Counted from the stretch's first letter, positions 1 to 5,984 are shown. The stretch: 6,102 bases of DNA from Oscillospiraceae bacterium (GCA_012513005.1 JAAZCZ010000056.1:1-6102), one strand, 5' to 3'. The notes: generated by a model not told the origin, from the letters alone. Made by a program: numbers and translations.

Positions 1-11
1 GCTTTTTAATC

Positions 12-359
12 CTATTTACTTTTAGCTTTTTTAATCTTAGGCGCAGTAAGCTCAAAGCTGTGAGCAATCATGTCAAAAAGCTCCTCAGAACTAACATCAC
101 CACCTATGTAAACTGTGTTCCAGTGATTTTTATTCATGTGCCAGCCGGGCACAACGCTGTTATAAACACTGCGTAAAAATTCCGCGCGAGCAGGCTCACA
201 TTTTAGGTTAATAAAAACCTTGCCGTCTTTCTCATCAATAAGTGCAAACATTTTGCTGTTTGCCATATGCCTCATAACAGCTGTAGTCTCATCAAACGGA
301 AAGTCTAAATATACCGATGGCAGGCTAAGACAATAATCAATAAGCTGCTTTTTTGTCAT
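12..359 (-). CDS. YjbR/MmcQ-family protein
   Basis: Small soluble protein of 115 residues, close to full length for the YjbR/MmcQ (CyaY-like fold) family. Visible family hallmarks are the N-terminal helix with an LPS-x-x-x-x-FPF stretch (residues 13-22), a K-x-F-A-L strand (36-40), the N-L-K-C-x-P segment (51-56) and the P-G-x-H-M-N-K-x-H-W signature (71-80), which is the most diagnostic part. The C-terminus is a short lysine-rich tail (108-115). Members are often called putative DNA-binding proteins from structural work, but no firm biochemical role is established, so none is assigned. It is the last gene of a leftward run. Its ribosome binding site AAGG (minus strand, 371-368) shares bases with the TAA stop of the deformylase-like gene upstream, which supports the ATG at 359 and suggests coupled translation. 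No terminator can be seen because only 11 bases follow the stop. Confidence 0.88.
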   Translation of the reverse strand: MTKKQLIDYCLSLPSVYLDFPFDETTAVMRHMANSKMFALIDEKDGKVFINLKCEPARAEFLRSVYNSVVPGWHMNKNHWNTVYIGGDVSSEELFDMIAHSFELTAPKIKKAKSK

Positions 360-369
360 ATAAGATACC

Positions 370-813
370 TTAATACTCAGCTTTTTCGGTGTAGCGAATG
401 CCGTCTAAATGGTCAATCTCATGGCAGAGGGCAGCGGCTAAAAATCCGCTTGCATTAATATTAATCGGCTCTCCGTTTCGATTAGAGCCGCAAACAGTGA
501 TTTTCTGTGGGCGATTTACCCTGCAACTTGGTGAACCGGGCGCAATAGAAGCCTCATAATCTGTTTTTGTTTGCAAACTCATATCAGTAATCACGGGATT
601 AACAAGCTCAAGAACACCGTACCTGTCGTCAATAACAACAGCCCGTCTCAAAACTCCAAAATGAACAGCAGCACAGCCGTAGCCATTTGCTTGCCGAATT
701 GTTTCCAGCATGTCGTCAAGCAAAGTGTGAAGCCTCGCGTCAAAGCTTGTAATCTCACGACTTTTTTTGTCAAATAACGGATTATCCCAGTCAAGAAGAT
801 TTAAAATAGCCAT
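370..813 (-). CDS. Peptide deformylase-like protein with altered active site
   Basis: This 147-residue protein aligns over its whole length with bacterial peptide deformylases, the metalloenzymes that remove formyl from the N-terminal methionine of new proteins. The third motif, HEIDHLDG (131-138), is intact, with both metal-binding histidines and the catalytic glutamate. The other two motifs are not. Motif 1, normally G-x-G-L-A-A-x-Q-x-G, reads G-Y-G-C-A-A-V-H-F-G (44-53), so the usual Gln is His51. Motif 2, normally E-G-C-L-S, reads E-A-S-I-A (87-91), so the metal-ligand Cys is Ser89. Ser89 lies 42 residues before His131, the same distance as Cys90 to His132 in E. coli Def, so this is a true substitution and not a misalignment. 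The reading frame is intact, with GAGG ahead of the ATG. It is probably a paralogue that has lost or changed its activity; a standard def is expected elsewhere in the genome. The gene lies 21 bp after the surface-protein gene and 10 bp before the YjbR-like gene. Confidence 0.88.
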   Translation of the reverse strand: MAILNLLDWDNPLFDKKSREITSFDARLHTLLDDMLETIRQANGYGCAAVHFGVLRRAVVIDDRYGVLELVNPVITDMSLQTKTDYEASIAPGSPSCRVNRPQKITVCGSNRNGEPININASGFLAAALCHEIDHLDGIRYTEKAEY

Positions 814-834
814 TTTAACCTCGCTTTTTTGATT

Positions 835-2742
835 CTACTTTCTGCGAATTTTGAGCTTTCTGACTACATTATAAATATAATATGCTACACCTGCAACTAA
901 AACTGCTGAAACTAAATAAAAGATATACTCAAAATTATTGCTGTAATTTGTCATGGGCATGTCATGCTTTTCGCTGATTATAGGCGCAGGGCTTTCTTTT
1001 TCAGCAGGTGTACCGGTAGGCGCAGCAGCTTCCGGAGTGCTGCTAAGCTTAGCTTCAACATCAGGCTTTTGTTCAGGTGCTAATACCGGGGCGGGTGCAG
1101 CTACAGCTGTTACTTTTATGTCGGGCGAAACCGGAGCCTGAGCAGGCGTGCTAACCGGTGCCTGAGCAGGAGAAGTTGTCGGCACCGGGCTAAAAACAGG
1201 CGAAGGCGCCGGAGTAGAAGTAGGAACAGGCTTAGGAGTAGATGTTGGTGTAGGCACAGGAGTAGCTGTAGACACGGGAGTAGGCTCAGGAATAGGCACA
1301 GGTGTAGGCTCAGGAGTGGGTGGCACTACAACTTCTACCCAAGCAGGATACAAAACAGCATCGGAATTCACATCATAAGTATCCCCGAGCTTATATAAAG
1401 CCTTGCCACCGTCGCTAAGTGCCCAACCTGTTTGAGTAAATCCCTCTCTTTTAAACATTTCACCCTTTAGCTTTGCAGGAACATTTTCTGTTTTAGTTTG
1501 ATAAGTCTCAGCCCCCGTGCCATGTGCACCGCTTTTGTATTTAATTGTGTACTCAAAAGGCAAGGCTGCCCAAACAGGGTAAAGGGTGATATCAGCATCA
1601 GAAGAATATACACTGCCAAGTTCATAAGCTAAAGTGCCACCCTCACTAACAGCCCAGCCGCTTTGAGAATAACCATTGCGGGAAAATGTATTTTCACTGA
1701 GTGTCAAATCTATACCGAGCGCCTTTTCCTCAGAAAAACTATCTCCCATGCCGTCATTGCCCGGTAAATATTTAACTTCAAACATATTACGGGAAAGCTC
1801 AAAATCAAAGCCCGTTATATTTGCATCGCCTAGTGTGAGAGCCTTAGTTTCATCGGAATATCCGCGCATAGAAACAGTTAGACTGTAGTTCCCACTGATG
1901 AGATTATTAATAATAAACTTGCCGTTATCAGCTGTTTTTGCGGTTTTGCCGTCTGAGCTAGTCACAGTAGCCCCCGAAATCGCTCTGCCATCAAACAAAA
2001 CTGTGCCCGACACACTGCAAATATATTCAGTTGAGCTTGTATAATCGCCAAGCGCGAAATAACCTGATGCCCCGGCGGGAATAATAAATGTCAGCTTGTC
2101 GTTACATTCTTCAAAAGCACCGCCGCCAATATAAGGCGCCTGCATGCCGGAAAAAGTAACTGTTTTAAGCGAGGAGCAATGCCAAAAAGCAGCATCTTCA
2201 ATTGTTTGCAAAGACGAAGGCAGATAAACAGAGACTAAACCATTACAATCTGCAAGTGCAGCACATTTAATTTCGGTAAGCGAAGCAGGAAATAAGAAGC
2301 TACTAAGCCTATTACAGCCCCAAAAGGCACCCTCTCCGATAGACCGCAAGGAAGCCGGAATATTTATATTAGATAACTGTTCACAGTACTGAAATGAATA
2401 GTCCTTAAAAACAGTAATACTGTCGGGAAGCGAGACTGACCTTAAATATGGAAAATTGGAAATTGCCCGCTCACCAATAGCGGTCACTATATATTCTCCG
2501 CCTTTAACAGCAGCAGGGATAACAACAGCTCTTGACTCTGAGTCAACTGCGCTTTTGCTCCCGCTTCCAACCTGCACTGTGCCGGGTGCATCTCCGTTTT
2601 TCTCTGTTAATACCTTGTATGTGATTAAAATGCCACCGGAATCTTCCGTAAAAATCTCCCCGACATAAGCTGCGGCAGAAAACGGAAAAACAGCAATAAG
2701 CAGTAACAGAACTACAAACAAAGAAAGCACACGGTTTTTCAT
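835..2742 (-). CDS. Secreted, membrane-anchored leucine-rich-repeat / InlB B-repeat surface protein
   Basis: This 635-residue modular surface protein has these parts in order. A signal peptide spans about 1-25 (MKNR, a hydrophobic core, then a cut near S-A-A-A). BspA-type leucine-rich repeats follow, with four exact 23-residue units starting at L100, L123, L146 and L169 and a fifth, irregular unit from L192, most of them with a cysteine near the end of the unit. A carboxypeptidase-regulatory-like beta-sandwich lies at about 243-317. Two InlB B-type (Listeria-Bacteroides) repeats lie at about 321-392 and 398-468, each ending in a G-W-A-[VL]-S-[ED]-G-G ... L-Y-P-[VA]-W pattern. A Pro/Thr/Ser/Ala-rich stalk covers about 474-590, and a single membrane helix (about 604-625) ends in a basic tail (VRKLKIRRK). 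No LPXTG motif is present, so anchoring is by the membrane helix and not by sortase. The role is probably binding or adhesion at the cell surface, but the ligand is unknown. GGAGGTT (2754-2748) seven bases before the ATG fixes the start. It is the first gene of the leftward run. Confidence 0.87.
   Translation of the reverse strand: MKNRVLSLFVVLLLLIAVFPFSAAAYVGEIFTEDSGGILITYKVLTEKNGDAPGTVQVGSGSKSAVDSESRAVVIPAAVKGGEYIVTAIGERAISNFPYLRSVSLPDSITVFKDYSFQYCEQLSNINIPASLRSIGEGAFWGCNRLSSFLFPASLTEIKCAALADCNGLVSVYLPSSLQTIEDAAFWHCSSLKTVTFSGMQAPYIGGGAFEECNDKLTFIIPAGASGYFALGDYTSSTEYICSVSGTVLFDGRAISGATVTSSDGKTAKTADNGKFIINNLISGNYSLTVSMRGYSDETKALTLGDANITGFDFELSRNMFEVKYLPGNDGMGDSFSEEKALGIDLTLSENTFSRNGYSQSGWAVSEGGTLAYELGSVYSSDADITLYPVWAALPFEYTIKYKSGAHGTGAETYQTKTENVPAKLKGEMFKREGFTQTGWALSDGGKALYKLGDTYDVNSDAVLYPAWVEVVVPPTPEPTPVPIPEPTPVSTATPVPTPTSTPKPVPTSTPAPSPVFSPVPTTSPAQAPVSTPAQAPVSPDIKVTAVAAPAPVLAPEQKPDVEAKLSSTPEAAAPTGTPAEKESPAPIISEKHDMPMTNYSNNFEYIFYLVSAVLVAGVAYYIYNVVRKLKIRRK
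1123..1323 (-). repeat. Pro-Thr/Ser-Pro low-complexity stalk coding repeat
   Basis: Imperfect short tandem repeats within the surface-protein gene encode residues 474-540, built from T-P, E-P-T-P, P-V-P and A-Q-A-P-V units. A-Q-A-P-V-S is present twice. On the plus strand the DNA shows recurring GGxGTAGGx(A/C)CAGG-like units. Such stalks typically span the Gram-positive wall and hold the binding modules outward. The DNA repetition makes length variation between strains likely. Confidence 0.75.
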
Positions 2743-2764
2743 AAAACAACCTCCAGAACACTCA

Positions 2765-2781
2765 ATTAGTATTACACTAAT
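2765..2781. promoter_or_regulatory. Inverted repeat ATTAGT-N5-ACTAAT in the leader of the leftward operon
   Basis: Perfect 6-bp arms (2765-2770 and 2776-2781) are separated by ATTAC. The repeat lies 11 bp upstream of the surface-protein ribosome binding site and downstream of its candidate promoter, where a bound protein would block transcription. It could be an operator. The short AT-rich arms make chance possible, and no protein is assigned to it. Confidence 0.35.
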
Positions 2782-2803
2782 CGGTATTTTACATATAAAA
2801 CTA

Positions 2804-2833
2804 ATAATAAGCTGTTCCCACCGCCGATTTCAA
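2804..2833 (-). promoter_or_regulatory. Candidate sigma-A promoter of the leftward operon
   Basis: Read on the minus strand, TTGAAA (2833-2828) is followed after 18 bp by TATTAT (2809-2804). This would start transcription near 2797, about 55 bases before the surface-protein ATG. Both boxes are one mismatch from consensus but the spacer is one base long and the region is AT-rich, so other -10 boxes are possible. Confidence 0.4.
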
Positions 2834-2860
2834 CTAAATCAGGCATCAAATGTAAACAAA

Positions 2861-2870
2861 TTGTTAACAA
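2861..2870. promoter_or_regulatory. Palindrome TTGTTAACAA, candidate operator
   Basis: Perfect 10-bp palindrome located between the two divergent promoters, upstream of both -35 boxes. It shares the form TTGTnnACAA with the palindrome at 2931-2940, whose start is exactly 70 bp further on. It may be a second binding site for the adjacent MarR-family regulator, by inference from this resemblance only. Confidence 0.35.
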
Positions 2871-2889
2871 AAAATAACAAACCAAGCTC

Positions 2890-2918
2890 TTGACAAAAAA
2901 ATAATTATAGAATATTAT
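2890..2918 (+). promoter_or_regulatory. Sigma-A promoter of the ohrR-like / sulfur-fusion operon
   Basis: A perfect -35 box TTGACA (2890-2895), a 17-bp spacer and a near-perfect -10 box TATTAT (2913-2918) place the transcription start near 2925, about 53 bases upstream of the regulator ATG. Such a strong core promoter fits a gene held down by a repressor and released on signal. The palindrome at 2931-2940 begins about six bases past the predicted start. Confidence 0.8.
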
Positions 2919-2930
2919 TGAGTTAATAAG

Positions 2931-2940
2931 TTGTGCACAA
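2931..2940. promoter_or_regulatory. Palindrome TTGTGCACAA, candidate autorepression operator
   Basis: Perfect 10-bp palindrome just downstream of the predicted transcription start of the regulator operon. A second TGCACAA at 2947-2953 makes a wider inverted repeat (TTGTGCA-N9-TGCACAA, 2931-2953), of a size suited to a MarR-family dimer. MarR/OhrR proteins commonly repress their own operon from sites that overlap or abut the promoter, so binding by the product of the next gene is the simplest reading. Confidence 0.5.
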
Positions 2941-2960
2941 TCTAATTGCACAAAACTAAT
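2934..2960 (+). repeat. Tandem 13/14-bp direct repeat in the leader
   Basis: TGCACAATCTAAT (2934-2946) is followed at once by TGCACAAAACTAAT (2947-2960), the same unit with one added base and a changed centre. The repeat ends just ahead of the ribosome binding site AAGGAG (2962-2967). It overlaps the palindrome at 2931-2940 and may be part of one composite operator. Confidence 0.6.
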
Positions 2961-2977
2961 CAAGGAGACAATGCCTT

Positions 2978-3409
2978 ATGAGCCCCAAAAATAAAAGCGG
3001 GATGTCATGCTTTAGCATATACGCCTGCGGAAAAGAGGTCGTGAGAAGGCACAAGGAATACCTAGACCCGTTAGACCTCACATACACCCAATACATTGCA
3101 ATGGCAGCTCTTTGGGAGAACAAAGAAATCACAGTCAAGGATTTAGGAGAAAAGCTGAGCTTAGACTCAGGCACTCTCACACCCCTGCTAAAACGCCTTG
3201 AATCAAAGGGATATATTACCAGAAAAAGAAGTCTTGATGATGAGCGCAACCTAATAATCGAATGTACAGCAGAGGGAAAAAAGCTAAAAGAAAAAGCTGA
3301 GCATATACCAAGCAGCATAAAGTGCCACTTCGGGCTGAGTGAAAGCGAATGTGAGCAGCTCGGGGGCTTACTCGAAAAACTTTTTAATAATATTAAAGAC
3401 TCGTATTAA
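2978..3409 (+). CDS. MarR-family transcriptional regulator, OhrR-like thiol sensor
   Basis: This 143-residue protein has the full OhrR layout. The winged helix-turn-helix covers about 52-93, with the V-K-x-L-G-E-K-L and L-D-S-G-T-L-T-P-L-L-K-R-L-E recognition region (53-75) and the wing R-K-R-S-x-D-D-E-R (82-90). Cys11 in C-F-S-I-Y-A matches the peroxide-reactive Cys15 of Bacillus subtilis OhrR. Tyr15 and Tyr36 match Tyr19 and Tyr40, while the position of Tyr29 is His25. Extra cysteines are Cys17, Cys96, Cys116 and Cys125. Cys116 lies close to where two-cysteine OhrR proteins carry their resolving cysteine. Members are dimeric repressors released when the sensor cysteine is oxidised by organic peroxide, and some MarR proteins respond to persulfides. 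No ohr gene is adjacent; a sulfur-relay fusion follows after 37 bp, so that gene is the likely target. AAGGAG at 2962-2967 supports this ATG over an out-of-frame ATG at 2971. It is divergent from the surface-protein operon. Confidence 0.9.
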   Translation: MSPKNKSGMSCFSIYACGKEVVRRHKEYLDPLDLTYTQYIAMAALWENKEITVKDLGEKLSLDSGTLTPLLKRLESKGYITRKRSLDDERNLIIECTAEGKKLKEKAEHIPSSIKCHFGLSESECEQLGGLLEKLFNNIKDSY

Positions 3410-3446
3410 AGCTAAAAACTAATTATCAAGAAAGTGTGGAGAAAAT

Positions 3447-5909
3447 ATGAAAACAATAGTTATTGGTGGTGTAGGCAGCGGAGGCAGCTGCGCAGCCAGA
3501 CTTCGCAGACTGGACGAGCAGGCAGAAATAATCCTTCTCGAGAGAGGGCATTATATTTCATATGCTAACTGCGGTCTGCCTTACTATGTCGGTGGCGAAA
3601 TAAAACAGCGTGAATCCCTTCTTGTTGTAACCCCCGAGAAGATGACAGCTCAGTTCAATGTCGATGTCAGAGTGCTTAACGAAGTCATAAAGATTGACAG
3701 AGAAAAAAAGCTGGTCAAGGTAAAAAGAGTTGAGACCGGTGAGGTTTATGAAGAAAGCTATGACAAGCTCGTAATTGCAACAGGCGCATCTCCCTTTGTG
3801 CCCAACATTCTCGGCAAGGACTCCGAGCGTATAACAAAGTTGTGGACAGTCCCCGATGCAGACCACCTGCATAAGCTTGCCAGGCAAAACAAAAGTGCAG
3901 TAGTAGTCGGTGGCGGGTTTATAGGCATTGAGATGGCAGAGAATCTGAACAGGCTCGGACTTAAAGTCAGCTTAGTTGAGGGCACAGACCAGGTAATGGC
4001 ACCGATGGACATCGAAATGGCACAGCTTCTGCATCAGAATATAAGGGAAAACGGGGTTGATCTAATATTATCAGACACAGTAGAGTCGTTTAATGATAAC
4101 GGAGATACTGTCACTGTAAACCTAAAAAGCGGTAAGAGCATAACAGCGGAATTAGTCGTCTTGTCAATAGGAACCAAGCCGAATTCCAAGATAGCCTCCG
4201 ATGCGGGAATAAAGTGCACAGACAGAGGCTTTATAGAAGTTAGTGATAATATGCTAACCAACGACGAGGATATATACGCCGTGGGAGATGTTATCATGGT
4301 AACAGATTTCCAATTCGGCAACAGCATACCCTCGATGCTGGCAGGACCTGCAAATAAGCACGGCAGAATTGCAGCAGATAACTTAGGCGGTATGAATAGC
4401 GAATACAGGGGCATGCAGGCAACCTCGGTTGCAAAGGTTTTCGACATGCATGCAGGTGCAACAGGCTCAAACGAGAAAAAGCTAAATAGTTTGGGGCTAA
4501 AAAAGGGAATAGACTACGAAACACTCATAATCACTCAGAATAACCACGCAGGCTACTACCCGGGAGCCGTGCCGATGGTAATCAAAATGATTTTTGCCAA
4601 AGACGGCTCAAAAATCTACGGTTCACAGATAGTCGGAATGGACGGCGTGGATAAGCGCACGGATGTAATAGCAACAGCAATAAGACTCGGCGCCACTGTT
4701 CAAGACATAAAGGAATTAGAGCTTGGCTACGGTCCTGCCTTCTCCTCAGCAAAAGACCCTGTCAACATGGCAGGCTTTGTTGCGGGAAACGTTATTGACG
4801 GGCTAGTTAAGTTTGCAGACTGGAAGCTTCCTGATGAAAAGGACTGCCTGCTCCTCGATATACGCACGGATGTAGAGCGCATGACCTATGAGCTACCGGG
4901 CGCAGTAAAGCTTCCGCTCGAAGAGCTAAGAGACAGATTAAACGAACTGGATAAAAGCAAAAAAATAGTAATTTTCTGCACAATCGGTGTCAGGTCATAC
5001 ACAGCATATCGTATGCTCAGCCAAAACGGATTTGAAAATGTATATGCATATCCGGGCGGTGTCAGGGTGTACAGAGCCACACATATGGAATTAGAGGAGG
5101 AAGCTTCTGTGAATGAAACTGCAACAAACAATGTAAGCGCTGAAAGCAATATAAGCGACTTATCAAAGGATAAAATTGAGCTCGATTGCTGCGGTCTGCA
5201 GTGCCCGGGTCCCATTATGAAGGTATACGAGACAGTGCAGGGAATGGAAGACGGCGAGCTACTGGAAGTAACCGCCTCAGACCCCGGCTTCAATGCGGAT
5301 ATTGAGGCATGGTGCCGCAGAACAGGCAACACCCTGCTGGACAAGAGCCGTGGAGACAAAAAGTTTACAGCAGTCGTGAAAAAGGGCAGCGCCACAGCAG
5401 CACCTGCGGGCAAATCAGACATAGTCACACAGGATACGGCAGACGGCAAGACAATCATTGTCTTTTCCGGCGACTTCGACAAGGTTATGGCGAGCTTCAT
5501 AATAGCAAACGGAGCTGCCGCCATGGGCAGAAAGGTCACAATGTTCTTCACCTTCTGGGGTCTTACCGCCCTGCGCCGCCCCGATAAGCAGAACGTAAAG
5601 AAAAACTTCATGGAGTCAATGTTCGGCGCAATGCTGCCCAGAGGAGTAGACAAGCTAGGGCTTTCAAAAATGAACATGGCAGGCATGGGCACAGCCATGA
5701 TGAAGAAAATCATGAACGATAAGAATGTAAACAGCCTTGAAGATCTCATCAAAAAAGCACTCGAAAACGGTGTACACGTCATGGCATGCACAATGAGCAT
5801 GGATGTTATGGGCATAAAGGAAGAGGAGCTTATAGACGGAGTTGAGCTTGCCGGAGTCGGCACCTACCTCGGCAACGCAGAAGAGTCAAATGTAAACCTG
5901 TTCATCTAA
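3447..5909 (+). CDS. CoA-disulfide reductase-rhodanese-TusA-DsrE fusion protein (FAD-dependent oxidoreductase)
   Basis: This 820-residue cytoplasmic protein carries four sulfur modules. Residues 1-455 are a flavoprotein of the CoA-disulfide / CoA-persulfide reductase family. It shows a dinucleotide motif at 7-13, the redox Cys42 in S-Y-A-N-C-G-L-P-Y-Y-V-G-G (38-50), an NAD(P)H motif G-G-G-F-I-G (155-160), the FAD contact V-G-D (279-281) and the dimer-domain motifs H-A-G-Y-Y-P-G (367-373) and F-S-S-A-K-D-P-V-N (432-440). Residues 463-548 are a rhodanese with active loop C-T-I-G-V-R (Cys511-Arg516). Residues 577-646 are a TusA domain with C-P-G-P (586-589) and an added Cys581-Cys582 pair. Residues 667-820 are a DsrE-like domain with conserved Cys781 in A-C-T-M-S-M-D-V-M-G. 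Flexible linkers lie at about 549-575 and 647-663. From family knowledge it probably moves persulfide sulfur between cysteines and reduces CoA- or polysulfide species with NAD(P)H and FAD. GGAG at 3438-3441 supports the ATG, and it shares a transcript with the OhrR-like gene. Confidence 0.92.
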   Translation: MKTIVIGGVGSGGSCAARLRRLDEQAEIILLERGHYISYANCGLPYYVGGEIKQRESLLVVTPEKMTAQFNVDVRVLNEVIKIDREKKLVKVKRVETGEVYEESYDKLVIATGASPFVPNILGKDSERITKLWTVPDADHLHKLARQNKSAVVVGGGFIGIEMAENLNRLGLKVSLVEGTDQVMAPMDIEMAQLLHQNIRENGVDLILSDTVESFNDNGDTVTVNLKSGKSITAELVVLSIGTKPNSKIASDAGIKCTDRGFIEVSDNMLTNDEDIYAVGDVIMVTDFQFGNSIPSMLAGPANKHGRIAADNLGGMNSEYRGMQATSVAKVFDMHAGATGSNEKKLNSLGLKKGIDYETLIITQNNHAGYYPGAVPMVIKMIFAKDGSKIYGSQIVGMDGVDKRTDVIATAIRLGATVQDIKELELGYGPAFSSAKDPVNMAGFVAGNVIDGLVKFADWKLPDEKDCLLLDIRTDVERMTYELPGAVKLPLEELRDRLNELDKSKKIVIFCTIGVRSYTAYRMLSQNGFENVYAYPGGVRVYRATHMELEEEASVNETATNNVSAESNISDLSKDKIELDCCGLQCPGPIMKVYETVQGMEDGELLEVTASDPGFNADIEAWCRRTGNTLLDKSRGDKKFTAVVKKGSATAAPAGKSDIVTQDTADGKTIIVFSGDFDKVMASFIIANGAAAMGRKVTMFFTFWGLTALRRPDKQNVKKNFMESMFGAMLPRGVDKLGLSKMNMAGMGTAMMKKIMNDKNVNSLEDLIKKALENGVHVMACTMSMDVMGIKEEELIDGVELAGVGTYLGNAEESNVNLFI
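5093..5111 (+). promoter_or_regulatory. Internal ribosome binding site and in-frame GTG within the fusion gene
   Basis: AGAGGAGG (5093-5100) is followed after eight bases by GTG (5109-5111), which is codon 555 of the fusion and in frame. This lies in the linker between the rhodanese and TusA domains. Starting here would give a 266-residue TusA-DsrE protein. It could be active, or a relic of a formerly separate gene, or chance from an L-E-E-E-A coding stretch. Confidence 0.4.
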
Positions 5910-5923
5910 CAAAATCAAAAAAC

Positions 5924-5956
5924 AAAGCAGCATCTGGATTTTTCCGATGCTGCTTT
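5924..5956 (+). terminator. Intrinsic terminator after the sulfur-fusion gene
   Basis: A perfect 11-bp stem, AAAGCAGCATC (5924-5934) with GATGCTGCTTT (5946-5956), continues through a bulged T into GGA/TCC and a TTTT loop. It begins 14 bases after the stop codon and runs into a short T-run (5954-5957). The A-rich flank at 5911-5926 gives a T-run on the other strand, so it may work in both directions. Confidence 0.8.
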
Positions 5957-5984
5957 TGCTATTGGAGCTTTAGCCCAAATCAAC

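Noticed and set aside
571..777. A 68-codon plus-strand frame opposite the deformylase-like gene
   Set aside because: Shadow of a conserved protein, with no recognisable domain.
835..2742. Sortase anchoring of the surface protein
   Set aside because: The C-terminus has a hydrophobic helix and basic tail but no LPXTG-like motif before it, so a simple membrane anchor is the better reading.
2772..2963. A 63-codon minus-strand frame across the divergent control region
   Set aside because: It runs through the strong promoter and palindromes, has no convincing ribosome binding site and its hydrophobic look comes from AT-rich DNA.
2956..3318. A 120-codon minus-strand frame opposite the OhrR-like gene
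   Set aside because: It overlaps a clear MarR/OhrR coding region and its translation has no recognisable features.
4034..4447. A 137-codon minus-strand frame inside the flavoprotein domain
   Set aside because: Antisense shadow of conserved coding sequence, with no family resemblance.
5309..5587. A 92-codon plus-strand frame overlapping the TusA-DsrE part
   Set aside because: Out-of-frame shadow rich in Arg, Gln and His. The main frame here has clear domain motifs.
4886..5863. A 325-codon open frame on the minus strand, opposite the rhodanese-TusA-DsrE part of the fusion gene
   Set aside because: It lies wholly inside a well-supported gene, its translation shows no recognisable domain and is rich in Ser/Pro/Phe as expected from an antisense shadow.
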